The notes: generated from the letters alone by a model not told the origin. Positions 25,444 through 34,783 are shown, numbered from the stretch's first letter. The stretch is DNA of 64,000 bases from Namhaeicola litoreus (GCF_042679565.1 NZ_JBHTMY010000003.1:124001-188000), one strand, 5' to 3'. A program made the numbers and translations.

Positions 25444-26601
25444 ATGATTTTAGAACTGCTAAAGCCGGTAGAAGATATTGCCGTTGCTCACAATACCCTG
25501 TTATCTGAGTTTAGCTTAGGGAAAAAGATTAAGATCCATACCAAAAAAAACGGTCTACCCGAGCTGGATAGGGCTCAGATTGCCATTATTGGTGTTAAGG
25601 AGGATCGCGGTACAGTCGATAATGCCGGAACCGGAAATGGACTGGAAAAGATTAGAAAACATATCTATCAGCTCTTTCCGGGAAATTGGTTTGTAGATAT
25701 CCTAGACCTAGGAAATATTGAAGCTGGAGAAAAGATAGAAGATACTTATTTTGCTGTCAAAAGCATACTCAGAGAATTGATGCGGCAAAATATTACACCT
25801 ATTGTCATTGGGGGAGGGCAAGACCTAACTTATGCGCAATATGCGGCTTATGAAAGTGTGGCGCAAGGAGTAAATATGGTAGCCATAGACCATCGATTTG
25901 ATTTGGGGCTTGTAGAAGATAAAATGCACGCTCAAAATTTCATGCATCGGATAATTTTGGATCAACCCAATAATCTTTTTCATTATACGAATATCGGTTT
26001 TCAAACCTATTTTAATGCACAGGATCAGATTGAACTGATTGATAAATTACATTTTGATGCTTATCGTTTAGGTGAAGTTACTCCCGATTTAAAAATTCTG
26101 GAGCCTGTTTTTAGAGATGCGGATATGATAAGTGTAGATATTGGAGCGGTAAGAATGAGTGAAGCACCAGGAAACATGAATGCTACGCCAAATGGGTTCT
26201 ATGGAGATGAAATATGTGCCTTGTCTAGGTACGCCGGAATAAGCCATAAGAATAAGTCATTTGGGATCTATGAATTCAATTCAAAAAAAGATAGAGATGA
26301 GCAAACGTCCCATTTAATCGCTCAAATGATCTGGTATTTCATCGAAGGGTATAATTATAGGATTGAAGAAGATCCTTTTGCGGAAAAAGACGCTTTTCAG
26401 AAATACATCGTTCCTATAGAGCAGGATACAATCGTTTTTTATAAAAGTAACCGGAGTGAGCGTTGGTGGATGGAAATAATGTACTTCCATAATAAAATAA
26501 AGAAAACCACGTTAATACCTTGTACATATCAGGATTATTTGACAGCGAATAATCAGGTATTTCCGGAACGATGGTTAAAAACATTCAGAAAATTAAGTTG
26601 A
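25444..26601 (+). CDS. Arginase/formimidoylglutamase-fold protein with altered metal site
   Basis: A 385-residue protein of the ureohydrolase (arginase, agmatinase, formimidoylglutamase) fold. The three metal motifs can be placed but are altered: GGDHS-type is GGGQDLTY (Gln126 where His binds Mn), DAHxD is DHRFD (Asp149-Asp153, Arg151 where His is expected), and DxD is DIG (Asp232, Gly234). At least three of six ligands are therefore replaced, so ordinary arginase chemistry looks unlikely. The core is preceded by about 45 extra residues. It lies between topA and gldK, and in my recollection a gene like this commonly precedes gldK in flavobacteria. Database labels such as formimidoylglutamase would be misleading here. 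Confidence 0.8.
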   Translation: MILELLKPVEDIAVAHNTLLSEFSLGKKIKIHTKKNGLPELDRAQIAIIGVKEDRGTVDNAGTGNGLEKIRKHIYQLFPGNWFVDILDLGNIEAGEKIEDTYFAVKSILRELMRQNITPIVIGGGQDLTYAQYAAYESVAQGVNMVAIDHRFDLGLVEDKMHAQNFMHRIILDQPNNLFHYTNIGFQTYFNAQDQIELIDKLHFDAYRLGEVTPDLKILEPVFRDADMISVDIGAVRMSEAPGNMNATPNGFYGDEICALSRYAGISHKNKSFGIYEFNSKKDRDEQTSHLIAQMIWYFIEGYNYRIEEDPFAEKDAFQKYIVPIEQDTIVFYKSNRSERWWMEIMYFHNKIKKTTLIPCTYQDYLTANNQVFPERWLKTFRKLS

Positions 26602-26730
26602 AATACACTAAACAGAATTTTTTATCGTTTGAAGGAACGAAGAGTAGATTTTAATGAGCAAAACTCCTTAGAATTTTTTAAAAGTAATTAATAACACATA
26701 ATCCAAGTCTTGTTAGAAAAAATTAAAATT

Positions 26731-28131
26731 ATGAAAAAGTTAACGTTATTATTCGTACTCGTTACAATGTCGCTTTTGGTGAGTTGTAAATCTGGTAATG
26801 ATCAAGGACAGTTAACTGGCGCAAAAGCTAAAAAGAAATTTTTCCCTGAAAAACCTTACGGAATGGCATTGATCCCTGGTGGATCTTTTACCATGGGAAA
26901 AGAAGATGAAGATGTTGCCGGTTCTTTCAGTGCACCTCCAAGAACAGTTACAGTACGACCATTTTATATGGACGAAACCGAGATCACTAATAGTGAATAT
27001 CGAGAATTTGTTTTTAGGGTGAGAGATTCAATCATTAGAACAAAATTGGCCATTTTAGCAGAGGAAGCGAATATTGGTGGAGGCGCTCCAATCGAGCAAA
27101 AGAAAGGAGATATGAGTGGTATCTCTAAGTACAGTTTTAAACAACAAGATAGTACCGACAACGCCTACTACAAATACATGATGGATAATTATGGTAGTTT
27201 GGGCGATGTGAATTCTCCTACTGAGGGGCGCTATTTGAATTGGGATGTGGATCTAGTTTGGGACCCTTCACAATTTCCTGATGAGTATTATGCCGAAGCA
27301 ATGGACAGTTTGTATTTGCCTATTGATGAGTCTGCAAGTGCAAAAAGGAAAATAGATACAAGAAAATTAAAATATACTTATGTTTGGTTAGACAATGAAG
27401 AAGCTGCCAAAGGTAACGGATCGTTAAAAGATTATTTGAAAAAGGACGTTGTAGAGATCTATCCGGATACTACCGTTTGGGTTAAAGATTTTAACTATTC
27501 ATATAATGATCCAATGCACCAAGATTATTTCTGGCACCAGGCTTACGACGACTACCCTGTAGTGGGTGTTACCTGGAAACAAGCTAAAGCATTTTGTCAT
27601 TACAGAACAGAAAAAAGAAATAACTATTTAGCAGGTAAGAAGAAAAGTACCGGTAGAGAACCAAACTTTAGATTGCCAACAGAAGCTGAATGGGAATATG
27701 CCGCAAGAGGTGGTCTGGAATATGCAAAATACCCTTGGGGAGGTCCTTACACCACTACTGATAGAGGTTGCTTCTTAGCAAATTTCAAGCCCGAAAGAGG
27801 TAATTATGCATCTGATGGCGCACTTTATACAGTAGAAGCAAAATCTTATAATCCAAATGATTACGGTCTGTACAATATGGCAGGTAATGTTGCCGAATGG
27901 ACAAACACCGCTTACAACCCATCTTCTTATTATTTAGGTTCTACGATGAATCCAAATGTTGAAGATGAAATGAACAAGCGTAAAGTAATTAGAGGTGGAT
28001 CTTGGAAAGACGTTGCATACTTCTTAGAAGTAGGAACCAGAGATTATGAATACGGTGATTCTGCTAGAAGCTACATCGGATTTAGAACAGTACAAGATTA
28101 TATGGGAACCAAAATGAAAGCAAATAAATAG
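26731..28131 (+). CDS. gldK: GldK, type IX secretion / gliding lipoprotein
   Basis: GldK is an outer-membrane lipoprotein that forms, with GldN, the periplasmic ring of the type IX secretion system. The ATG at 26731 gives a 466-residue precursor with a lipobox (LLVSC, Cys at residue 19); an in-frame TTG seven codons earlier has no support. The mature protein has the formylglycine-generating-enzyme/sulfatase-modifying fold: MALIPGGSFTMGKEDEDV near the start, ETEITNSEYREFV, FRLPTEAEWEYAARGG, and the end NMAGNVAEWT...VIRGGSWKD. A long insertion separates the N-terminal motif from the rest, as in GldK/PorK. It leads gldKLMN; 129 bases precede it with no exact promoter box. Confidence 0.95.
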   Translation: MKKLTLLFVLVTMSLLVSCKSGNDQGQLTGAKAKKKFFPEKPYGMALIPGGSFTMGKEDEDVAGSFSAPPRTVTVRPFYMDETEITNSEYREFVFRVRDSIIRTKLAILAEEANIGGGAPIEQKKGDMSGISKYSFKQQDSTDNAYYKYMMDNYGSLGDVNSPTEGRYLNWDVDLVWDPSQFPDEYYAEAMDSLYLPIDESASAKRKIDTRKLKYTYVWLDNEEAAKGNGSLKDYLKKDVVEIYPDTTVWVKDFNYSYNDPMHQDYFWHQAYDDYPVVGVTWKQAKAFCHYRTEKRNNYLAGKKKSTGREPNFRLPTEAEWEYAARGGLEYAKYPWGGPYTTTDRGCFLANFKPERGNYASDGALYTVEAKSYNPNDYGLYNMAGNVAEWTNTAYNPSSYYLGSTMNPNVEDEMNKRKVIRGGSWKDVAYFLEVGTRDYEYGDSARSYIGFRTVQDYMGTKMKANK

Positions 28132-28169
28132 TCTAAAAAAATCAAAAAAACCAATTAAAATTTAACACA

Positions 28170-28805
28170 ATGGCACAATCAAAAAACAAAAAGAAATTAT
28201 TTAACATGGCCTACGGGCTAGGGGCGTCAGTAGTAATTTTAGGAGCACTTTTTAAAATTGCACACTGGCCAGGAGGTACAACCATTCTAACGATTGGTAT
28301 GATAGTGGAAGCTGCAGTATTCGCATTGTCTGCTTTTGAACCCGTAGAAGATGAGTATGATTGGACAAAAGTTTATCCTGAATTAGCAGGAGGAGAAGGA
28401 AGTAATAGAAGTCAGTTAGTAGAATCTGAACCACAAGGATTGCTTTCTCAAAAATTAGATGATCTTTTAAAAGAAGCAAACTTAGACTCAGCAAAAATGT
28501 CTCGTTTAGCTTCAAGTATAGAAAATTTTGCAGGAGCCGCAGAAAATATTAAACCTGCTGCCGATTCTATTACTGCAACAACTAAATATGCGGATCAGTT
28601 GTCTTTGGCAGCTAGTCATATGGAATCACTGAACAGCTTATATAAAGTTCAGTTTGAGCACGCACAATTGCAAACTGAATTGAATGACGAAACTGTTGAG
28701 AACGCAAAACGATTGAAAGAACAAATGGAGTCTTTGGCTACAAACTTGTCATCTTTGAATGGAGTTTATGGAGGAATGTTGTCTGCGATGTCCAATAAAG
28801 GATAA
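28170..28805 (+). CDS. gldL: GldL, type IX secretion motor subunit
   Basis: GldL is the inner-membrane ring around GldM in the proton-driven motor of type IX secretion and gliding. The 211-residue protein has two membrane helices (about residues 14-30 and 38-56) joined by the short conserved KIAHWPGGT loop. Glu47 and Glu57 in helix two are spaced ten apart like the helix-two glutamates known to matter in Flavobacterium johnsoniae GldL. The remaining 150 residues form a cytoplasmic, mostly helical tail. It starts 38 bases after gldK and is followed by gldM after 40. Confidence 0.95.
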   Translation: MAQSKNKKKLFNMAYGLGASVVILGALFKIAHWPGGTTILTIGMIVEAAVFALSAFEPVEDEYDWTKVYPELAGGEGSNRSQLVESEPQGLLSQKLDDLLKEANLDSAKMSRLASSIENFAGAAENIKPAADSITATTKYADQLSLAASHMESLNSLYKVQFEHAQLQTELNDETVENAKRLKEQMESLATNLSSLNGVYGGMLSAMSNKG

Positions 28806-28845
28806 TACAGACCAAAACCTAATTATTAACTCTAAATTATAAAAG

Positions 28846-30390
28846 ATGGCAGGAGGCAAATTATCACCGAGGCAGAAAATGATCAACCTTATGTACCTGG
28901 TTTTCATTGCAATGTTAGCAATGAACATGTCTAAGGAGGTCTTACAAGCCTTTGGTTTAATGGACGAAAAATTAGTTTCTGCTAATGCGGCAGCAACAAA
29001 AAGAAATAATCTTTCCTATGAGGATCTTAAATTAAAAGCTGTTGAGCAATCGGAGAAATATGCCGATGAAAAAGCAAAAGCAGAACAGATCAAAAAATTA
29101 TCGGATGATTATTACAACTATATCGAAAATTTAAAGAACGAAATGAAAGCTACTGTTGATGATCCAACCGATTACGAGACGATGGACAAGGGTACTTTCT
29201 TAGATGATAGGTTCTTTAAAGGAGATGATGGCGTATATCAAGAAGAAGGTCAGGTTTTCTTAAATAACATGGCAAATTACGGCACACAGATCAGTTCTAT
29301 TTTAGGTCCTGAATTTAAAAATGTAAGTGCAGATATTGCTAATAGATTTTCTACAGAAAAAGTAACTGATAGAGAAGGAAAAGAACGTTTCTGGCTAGAT
29401 TACAACTACAAAGGTTTTCCATTGGTAGCTTCTTTGACAAAATTGACACAGATTCAGGCGGATATCAAAACTTCAGAATCTGAAGTACTTGCAGCAATGC
29501 TCCAAGGGCAAATGTCTAGTGATGTTTCGATGAGCAATTATCAAACTATCCTTATTCCAAATACCCCTGCAACTTTGCAAGGAGAGAACTTTAAAGGTAC
29601 CATTGTGTTAGGTCGTTATGACGGTTCTTTGAGACCAGAGAAAGTTGTGGTAAACGGAAAGGAAATTACTAATTTCAAAGATGGTGGTGCTGTTTTAGAA
29701 TTCCCTGCCGGTAATGTGGGAGAGAATGAAATCAAAGGTAAGTTTATCTTTATGGAGAATGGAGAGCCTGTAGAAATTCCTATTGAAACGTCGTATAACG
29801 TTGTAGCAAAACCAAATGCAGCTGTGATTTCTGCCGATAAGATGAATGTGGTCTATAGAGGAGTTGAAAACCCAATTACAGTTTCTATTCCAGGTGTAGC
29901 TGACAATGCTGTGAATGCTACGGCCCCAGGATTAAAGAAAGTTCAAGGTATCGGGAAATACTCCATGAGTCCAGGTAAAGGAAATGAAGTGAATATTGTT
30001 GTCAATGGAAAATTACCAGACGGAACACCAATTTCCTCAAGTCAGGTATTCAGAATTAAAGATATTCCAGCACCAGTAGCTGCTGTTCGAGGAGAGTACG
30101 GTATGATTAAAATGCCAAAAAGTACTTTACAAAAAGCAACGATCAGTTCAGTATTACCAGATTTCGTTTTTGATTTAACCATCAATACCAGCGGATTTAG
30201 TGTAAAAGTTCCTGGCCAGCCTACTGTTATTGTAAAAGGTGATAAATTTGATGCAGCGGCAATCAGAGTATTACAAAGAGCCAGACCGGGTGATGTAGTT
30301 GTTATCTTTGATTTAAAACAAAGTCTTTCAGGTAATTCAAGTTATTACCTTAAAAATGCGTCACCAGTTAACGTAGAAATAACAAACTAA
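28846..30390 (+). CDS. gldM: GldM, type IX secretion motor shaft
   Basis: GldM carries motion from the GldL motor across the periplasm to the GldK/GldN ring. The 514-residue protein begins MAGGKLSPRQKMINLMYLVF, the family hallmark, with one membrane helix at about residues 12-30. The periplasmic part has a helical first domain (about 35-220, rich in Lys/Glu), and several beta domains, including the VYRGVENPITVSIPGV repeat-like segment near 340 and a C-terminal domain ending YYLKNASPVNVEITN. Length matches known GldM. Gap to gldN is ten bases. Confidence 0.95.
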   Translation: MAGGKLSPRQKMINLMYLVFIAMLAMNMSKEVLQAFGLMDEKLVSANAAATKRNNLSYEDLKLKAVEQSEKYADEKAKAEQIKKLSDDYYNYIENLKNEMKATVDDPTDYETMDKGTFLDDRFFKGDDGVYQEEGQVFLNNMANYGTQISSILGPEFKNVSADIANRFSTEKVTDREGKERFWLDYNYKGFPLVASLTKLTQIQADIKTSESEVLAAMLQGQMSSDVSMSNYQTILIPNTPATLQGENFKGTIVLGRYDGSLRPEKVVVNGKEITNFKDGGAVLEFPAGNVGENEIKGKFIFMENGEPVEIPIETSYNVVAKPNAAVISADKMNVVYRGVENPITVSIPGVADNAVNATAPGLKKVQGIGKYSMSPGKGNEVNIVVNGKLPDGTPISSSQVFRIKDIPAPVAAVRGEYGMIKMPKSTLQKATISSVLPDFVFDLTINTSGFSVKVPGQPTVIVKGDKFDAAAIRVLQRARPGDVVVIFDLKQSLSGNSSYYLKNASPVNVEITN

Positions 30391-30400
30391 AATAAATACA

Positions 30401-31294
30401 ATGAGAATCAAAAGTTTAATAATAGCAATTTCTTTGTTCTCGGTGGGCTATGTTAGTGCCCAGGCCAATTTATTGAATGCTACTATTCCAGAGCAGGTTG
30501 GTATGAAGACACCGGAACAATTGGCAGCAGATAACGATCGGCCTTTACCCTATGGCTATATAGATGATCGGGATATACTTTGGTCGAAGGTAGTTTGGGA
30601 GTATGTAGATTTGAACGAAAAGATCAATATGCCTTATTACTATCCGGTAGATACAAGTAATATAAGTTCAACAAGGAGATCTTTGTTTGACACCTTGTTA
30701 AGAGGCATAAAAAGTGGAGAAATTATCGATGTATATGATGATTCTTACTTCGAAGATAAATTGACCATGAGGGATATTCAAAACCGTTTATCTCGTATTG
30801 ATACCTCAAATGCAGGTATGGAGCGATTGAACGCCGGAGAAGAGCTAACCGACGAATATGTAGACAGAAGAGATATAACATCTTCTGATATTCAAGGCTT
30901 TAGAATCAAAGGAGTGTGGTATTTCGACAAGCGTCAAGGCGAATTAAAATACAGATTATTAGGTGTAGCACCCGTAGCACCCGATGTGAATTTTATTGAT
31001 AATGCCGGAGCTGAAGATGAAGTTGTTGAATTGTTCTGGGTTTGGTATCCCGGAGCTCGTGATACAACCTTCGATATGAAAGTGTTCAATCAAAAAAATT
31101 CAGCTTATCCTTTGTCATTTGATCATTTACTGAATGCAAGGAGATTTAATTCCATCATTTACAGAGAAGAAAATATCTATGGAAACAGAGATGTAGCAGA
31201 ATATATCAAAGGAAATTCACTTTTTCAGGTATTAGAATCTGAATCGTTAAAAGAATCTATTCGAGATAAAGAATTGGATATGTGGAATTACTAG
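30401..31294 (+). CDS. gldN: GldN, type IX secretion periplasmic ring protein
   Basis: GldN associates with GldK in the periplasm. The 297-residue precursor has a signal peptide (MRIKSLIIAISLFSVGYVSA before QANLL). The mature part includes PYGYIDDRDILWSKVVWEYVD-like (about residues 50-70), INMPYYYP, and FRIKGVWYFDKRQGELKYRLLG, all typical of GldN/PorN. It is the last gene of gldKLMN and is followed by a strong terminator, so the operon stops here. There is no duplicate gldO copy in the window. Confidence 0.94.
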   Translation: MRIKSLIIAISLFSVGYVSAQANLLNATIPEQVGMKTPEQLAADNDRPLPYGYIDDRDILWSKVVWEYVDLNEKINMPYYYPVDTSNISSTRRSLFDTLLRGIKSGEIIDVYDDSYFEDKLTMRDIQNRLSRIDTSNAGMERLNAGEELTDEYVDRRDITSSDIQGFRIKGVWYFDKRQGELKYRLLGVAPVAPDVNFIDNAGAEDEVVELFWVWYPGARDTTFDMKVFNQKNSAYPLSFDHLLNARRFNSIIYREENIYGNRDVAEYIKGNSLFQVLESESLKESIRDKELDMWNY

Positions 31295-31315
31295 TTGCTA
31301 GTAATTTAAATCAAG

Positions 31316-31346
31316 AAAAACTCTCACCACGGTGGGAGTTTTTTAT
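31316..31346 (+). terminator. Terminator of the gldKLMN operon
   Basis: ACTCTCACC (31320-31328) pairs with GGTGGGAGT (31331-31339) with one wobble and a very tight loop, preceded by five A and followed by six T. The T tail touches the promoter box of the next gene. Confidence 0.9.
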
Positions 31347-31351
31347 TTTTG
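31344..31351 (+). promoter_or_regulatory. Promoter -7 box four bases before the oxidoreductase ATG
   Basis: TATTTTTG, exact TAnnTTTG, overlapping the end of the gldN terminator. Only four bases (TATC) separate it from the ATG at 31356, which places the likely transcript start at or next to the A of ATG: a leaderless mRNA. Confidence 0.6.
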
Positions 31352-31355
31352 TATC

Positions 31356-32411
31356 ATGAAAATTGATTATCTCATCGTCGGTCTAGGTATCGCCGGATTG
31401 ACAGTTGCCGAGCATTTAAAAAGGAAGAATAAAAATTTTCTCGTTGTCGAGAATGAATCACAAACCTCTTCCTGGGTGGCAGGTGGTGTTTACAACCCAG
31501 TTATTCTAAAAAGGTTTACACCGGTTTGGAATGCCATGGAGCAATTAGACTATGCCTTACCATTTTATGAATCACTAGAGTCGTTTTTTAAACAGAAATA
31601 TATTTATCCTTTAGAAATTCTAAGAATTTTTAAATCGATTGAAGAACAGAACAACTGGTTTAGCAGCGCAGATCATCCTGCTATGGCACCTTACCTGACA
31701 ACCAAAATTTTGCCGAATAATTCCCCATATATCTCTGCGCCATTAGGTTTTGGCAAAATGAATCACACAGGTAGAGTGAATATTGAATTATTATTGGCGG
31801 ATTACAAAAGAGAACTAGAGAAAAGGGGCCTTATTATTCAAGCTACTTTTGATTATTCTCGCATAGATTTTGATCAGGGCGAAGTTAAGTACGACCAAAT
31901 TTGTGCGAAAAGAATCATTTTTTGTGAGGGTTTTGGTTTGATGGGAAATCCCTTTTTTAATTATTTGCCCATGCAAGGTTTAAAAGGAGAAGTTATTACC
32001 ATTAAAGCCCCAAATTTAAATCTCCAGCAACTTGTTAAATCAGGTGTATTTATTATGCCTTTGGGAGAGGATCTATATAAGGTTGGAGCAACGTTTAATT
32101 GGCAAGATAAAACAAATGAGGTAAGCGATGCTGGTAAAACAGAACTAGTAGAAAAAGTTAGGGATTTTATCAAAATTCCATTTGAAATCATTGATCAAAA
32201 AGCAGGGATAAGGCCTACAGTAGCAGATAGAAGACCGCTATTGGGTAAGCATCCAATGCACCCAGAATTGGTCGTGTTTAATGGATTGGGGACAAGGGGA
32301 GTGATGATCTCACCTTTGTTATCAAAACAATTGATCGATCATTTGGAATCCGATTTACCTTTGCCAAAGGAGGCAGATATCCTGCGATTTAGAAAAAGAT
32401 TTAATCCTTAG
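31356..32411 (+). CDS. FAD-dependent oxidoreductase, glycine/D-amino-acid oxidase type
   Basis: A 351-residue soluble flavoprotein of the DAO family. The FAD-binding dinucleotide motif GLGIAGLTVAEHLKRK is at residues 9-24, followed by VVENESQTSSWVAGGVYNPV; the C-terminal part has GIRPTVADRRPLLG and FNGLGTRGVMISPLLS, the usual second FAD-contact strand. The substrate is unknown; glycine, D-amino acids or modified tRNA bases are all possible for the fold. The ATG at 31356 is used because the promoter box ends four bases before it. It overlaps the convergent DUF983 gene by 11 bases. Confidence 0.85.
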   Translation: MKIDYLIVGLGIAGLTVAEHLKRKNKNFLVVENESQTSSWVAGGVYNPVILKRFTPVWNAMEQLDYALPFYESLESFFKQKYIYPLEILRIFKSIEEQNNWFSSADHPAMAPYLTTKILPNNSPYISAPLGFGKMNHTGRVNIELLLADYKRELEKRGLIIQATFDYSRIDFDQGEVKYDQICAKRIIFCEGFGLMGNPFFNYLPMQGLKGEVITIKAPNLNLQQLVKSGVFIMPLGEDLYKVGATFNWQDKTNEVSDAGKTELVEKVRDFIKIPFEIIDQKAGIRPTVADRRPLLGKHPMHPELVVFNGLGTRGVMISPLLSKQLIDHLESDLPLPKEADILRFRKRFNP

Positions 32412-32778
32412 GATCCTTTTTATAATGCACGAAAATATTGATGTAGATCAATCGTGAAAGTTTTAAGGTTAGCGGCGTAAATATTATTAGTGCAATAATA
32501 ATTCCGATAAAAATTTGCAATAATTCAAGTCCGAGTGAATAGAGAATGATAAAAGTAATGATAGATAAAGCTACGGTAATTCCATAGGAAACATACATGG
32601 CCCCATAAAAAAAAGAAGGTTCTATCATATATTTTAATCCACAAGAAGAACAATTCTCATGTATTGCCAGATTTTTATTGAGTTTTAAAGGATTTTTAGT
32701 CACAAAAAAATCTCCTTCCTGGCATTTCGGACATTTGTTGTTGACAATACTGTAAAGTTTTGAGCCTTTTTTAACCAT
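32401..32778 (-). CDS. DUF983 membrane protein with zinc ribbon
   Basis: A 125-residue protein of the DUF983 family. Two CxxC pairs (NKCPKCQEGDF at residues 13-23 and ENCSSCGLKYM at about 41-51) form a probable zinc ribbon; two membrane helices follow at about 60-82 and 86-104. The role is unknown to me; members often neighbour respiratory or heme genes in other phyla. It is divergent from the ABC-F gene, and its last 11 bases overlap the oxidoreductase gene. Confidence 0.85.
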   Translation of the reverse strand: MVKKGSKLYSIVNNKCPKCQEGDFFVTKNPLKLNKNLAIHENCSSCGLKYMIEPSFFYGAMYVSYGITVALSIITFIILYSLGLELLQIFIGIIIALIIFTPLTLKLSRLIYINIFVHYKKDPKD

Positions 32779-32797
32779 TCAAAAGCCTGAATTATAT

Positions 32798-32805
32798 TAG
32801 TTTTG
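32798..32805 (+). promoter_or_regulatory. Promoter -7 box of the ABC-F gene
   Basis: TAGTTTTG, exact TAnnTTTG, 35 bases before the ATG at 32841, in the divergent gap with the DUF983 gene. Confidence 0.6.
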
Positions 32806-32840
32806 CAAATTTAAAATTTAAAAACCACAAAACTACCTTC

Positions 32841-34745
32841 ATGCTCAATATTCACGATCTTACAATTTCATTTGCCGGAGAAGACTTATTTTCAAGTATC
32901 ACATTTAAATTAAATAGTGGAGATAGAGTTGGTTTGGTCGGTAAGAATGGAGCCGGAAAATCTACCCTTCTAAAAATTATTTCAGGAGAGCAAGAATATG
33001 ATCGAGGAAGTTTGGCTATGGAGAGAGATCTGAGTATCGGTTTCCTCAAGCAGGACATTGATTTTGTAGAGGGCAGAACCGTTCTGGAAGAATCTTATGA
33101 GGCTTTTGTAGAAATTAGAGAAATAGAAGAAAAGCTGTTTAAGGTAAATACTGCATTGGCAGAACGAACAGATTATGAAAGTGAATATTATCATGATCTG
33201 ATTCATGAACTTGATGTTTTGACTCATCGATATGAGGTTCTTGGAGGCTATAGCTATCAGGGAGAAACTGAAAAAATCCTAACAGGACTAGGGTTTAAAT
33301 CGAGAGATTTTGACAAAAAGACAGAAACCTTTTCCGGGGGCTGGAGAATGAGGATCGAGTTGGCTAAATTACTATTGCAAAACCACGATATTTTATTACT
33401 TGATGAACCAACAAATCACTTGGATATCGAGTCTATCATTTGGTTTGAGAATTTTTTAAAGGGATTTAACGGGGCGGTATTACTGGTTTCTCACGACAAA
33501 ATGTTTTTGGATAATGTGACCAATAGAACCATAGAAATATCCTTGGGTAGTATTTACGACTACAAAAAACCTTATTCTGAATATTTGCTTGTGAGAGGAG
33601 AAATACGCGAAAAACAATTACAAGCACAAAAAAATCAGGAAAAGGAAATTAAGCAAACCGAGCAATTAATTGAAAAGTTTAGGGCTAAAGCCAATAAAGC
33701 AAGCATGGCCCAATCACTGATCAAAAAGTTAAATAGAGTTGAAAGAATAGAAGTTGATGCTGAAGATACTTCTGTGATGAAAGTTCATTTTCCTATGTCG
33801 ATTGCTCCGGGAAAGGTTGTCGTAGAAACTGAAAATTTATCAAAATCTTATGGCGATAAACATGTATTAGAAGGGATAGATTTGTCTATTGAGCGCGGTG
33901 CCCGAATTGCATTTGTTGGTCAAAACGGTCAGGGAAAATCCACTTTGGCTAAAATTATTGTTGGCGAGCTAGACCATAAAGGGAAACTGAAACTGGGGCA
34001 CAATGTCCAAATCGGTTATTTCGCACAAAATCAGTCTGAGTATTTAGATGGAGAAATCACACTTTTACAAACCATGGAAGATGCGGCAAACGACACAAAT
34101 CGTTCAAAAGTTCGCGATATGCTGGGAGCATTTTTGTTTCGGGGAGATGAAGTGGAGAAAAAAGTAAAAGTGCTTTCGGGTGGGGAGAAAAACCGTCTGG
34201 CATTGTGCAAAATGTTATTACAGCCTTTTAATGTATTAGTGATGGACGAACCTACTAATCATTTAGATATAGCTTCGAAACACGTATTAAAACAGGCACT
34301 TCAAAAGTTTGAAGGCACTTTGATTGTGGTTTCTCACGACAGAGATTTTTTACAAGAACTCACTTCAAAAGTATACGAGTTTAAAGATGAGCATATCAAA
34401 GAATATTTGGGTGATATCAATTATTTTTTGGAAGAATATCAAATGGACAATTTTAGAGAAGTTGAAAAAAACTATCAAAAAGGTAAGTCTAAAGATGTAA
34501 CTCCTGCAAAAAAACCAGAAAAAAGGAATCAAAAAGAGAATAAGCAACTTCAGAACAGGTTAAAAAAAGTAGAAAATGAAATTGGGAAAGTAGAGGGTGA
34601 GATCAAAGTGATGGATGAAGAATTGAGCCAAGGAAAAATTGATGCAATTAAAGATTCTAATTTCTTTCTTCAATACGAAGCATACAAGCTGAAACTTTCT
34701 GAATTAATGGAGGAATGGGAAAAAATACAATTGGAAATGGAATAA
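32841..34745 (+). CDS. ABC-F family ATPase (Uup/YdiF-like)
   Basis: A 634-residue soluble protein with two ABC ATPase domains and no membrane part, the ABC-F class that acts on ribosomes or in DNA-repair-linked processes. Domain one has Walker A GKNGAGKST (about residues 36-44), signature FSGGWRMR and Walker B LLLLDEPTNHLD-like; domain two has GQNGQGKST, LSGGEKNRL and VLVMDEPTNHLD. The linker between them (about 240-320) is long and charged, as required to reach the peptidyl-transferase centre. A C-terminal coiled coil of about 65 residues (KKVENEIGKVEGEIK) follows a basic stretch, as in Uup. It is not a transporter. Exact subfamily is uncertain. Confidence 0.9.
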   Translation: MLNIHDLTISFAGEDLFSSITFKLNSGDRVGLVGKNGAGKSTLLKIISGEQEYDRGSLAMERDLSIGFLKQDIDFVEGRTVLEESYEAFVEIREIEEKLFKVNTALAERTDYESEYYHDLIHELDVLTHRYEVLGGYSYQGETEKILTGLGFKSRDFDKKTETFSGGWRMRIELAKLLLQNHDILLLDEPTNHLDIESIIWFENFLKGFNGAVLLVSHDKMFLDNVTNRTIEISLGSIYDYKKPYSEYLLVRGEIREKQLQAQKNQEKEIKQTEQLIEKFRAKANKASMAQSLIKKLNRVERIEVDAEDTSVMKVHFPMSIAPGKVVVETENLSKSYGDKHVLEGIDLSIERGARIAFVGQNGQGKSTLAKIIVGELDHKGKLKLGHNVQIGYFAQNQSEYLDGEITLLQTMEDAANDTNRSKVRDMLGAFLFRGDEVEKKVKVLSGGEKNRLALCKMLLQPFNVLVMDEPTNHLDIASKHVLKQALQKFEGTLIVVSHDRDFLQELTSKVYEFKDEHIKEYLGDINYFLEEYQMDNFREVEKNYQKGKSKDVTPAKKPEKRNQKENKQLQNRLKKVENEIGKVEGEIKVMDEELSQGKIDAIKDSNFFLQYEAYKLKLSELMEEWEKIQLEME

Positions 34746-34783
34746 AAAATCTCAAAGAAAATTTAAACAATTTTCTTTGAGAT
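34743..34783 (-). terminator. Inverted-repeat terminator after the DUF4136 gene
   Basis: A perfect 14-base inverted repeat, ATCTCAAAGAAAAT (34749-34762) with ATTTTCTTTGAGAT (34770-34783), loop seven bases. On the minus strand it is followed by a T run, so it best ends the DUF4136/hutU transcript; on the plus strand it may also stop the ABC-F transcript, though no T run follows there. Confidence 0.75.

Noticed and set aside
26710..26730. Earlier TTG start for gldK
   Set aside because: It would add seven residues ahead of a normal lipoprotein signal; ATG 26731 fits the signal peptide and family length.
26602..26730. Promoter for gldK
   Set aside because: Only TATCGTTTG, with one base too many in the box, was found; not strong enough to call.
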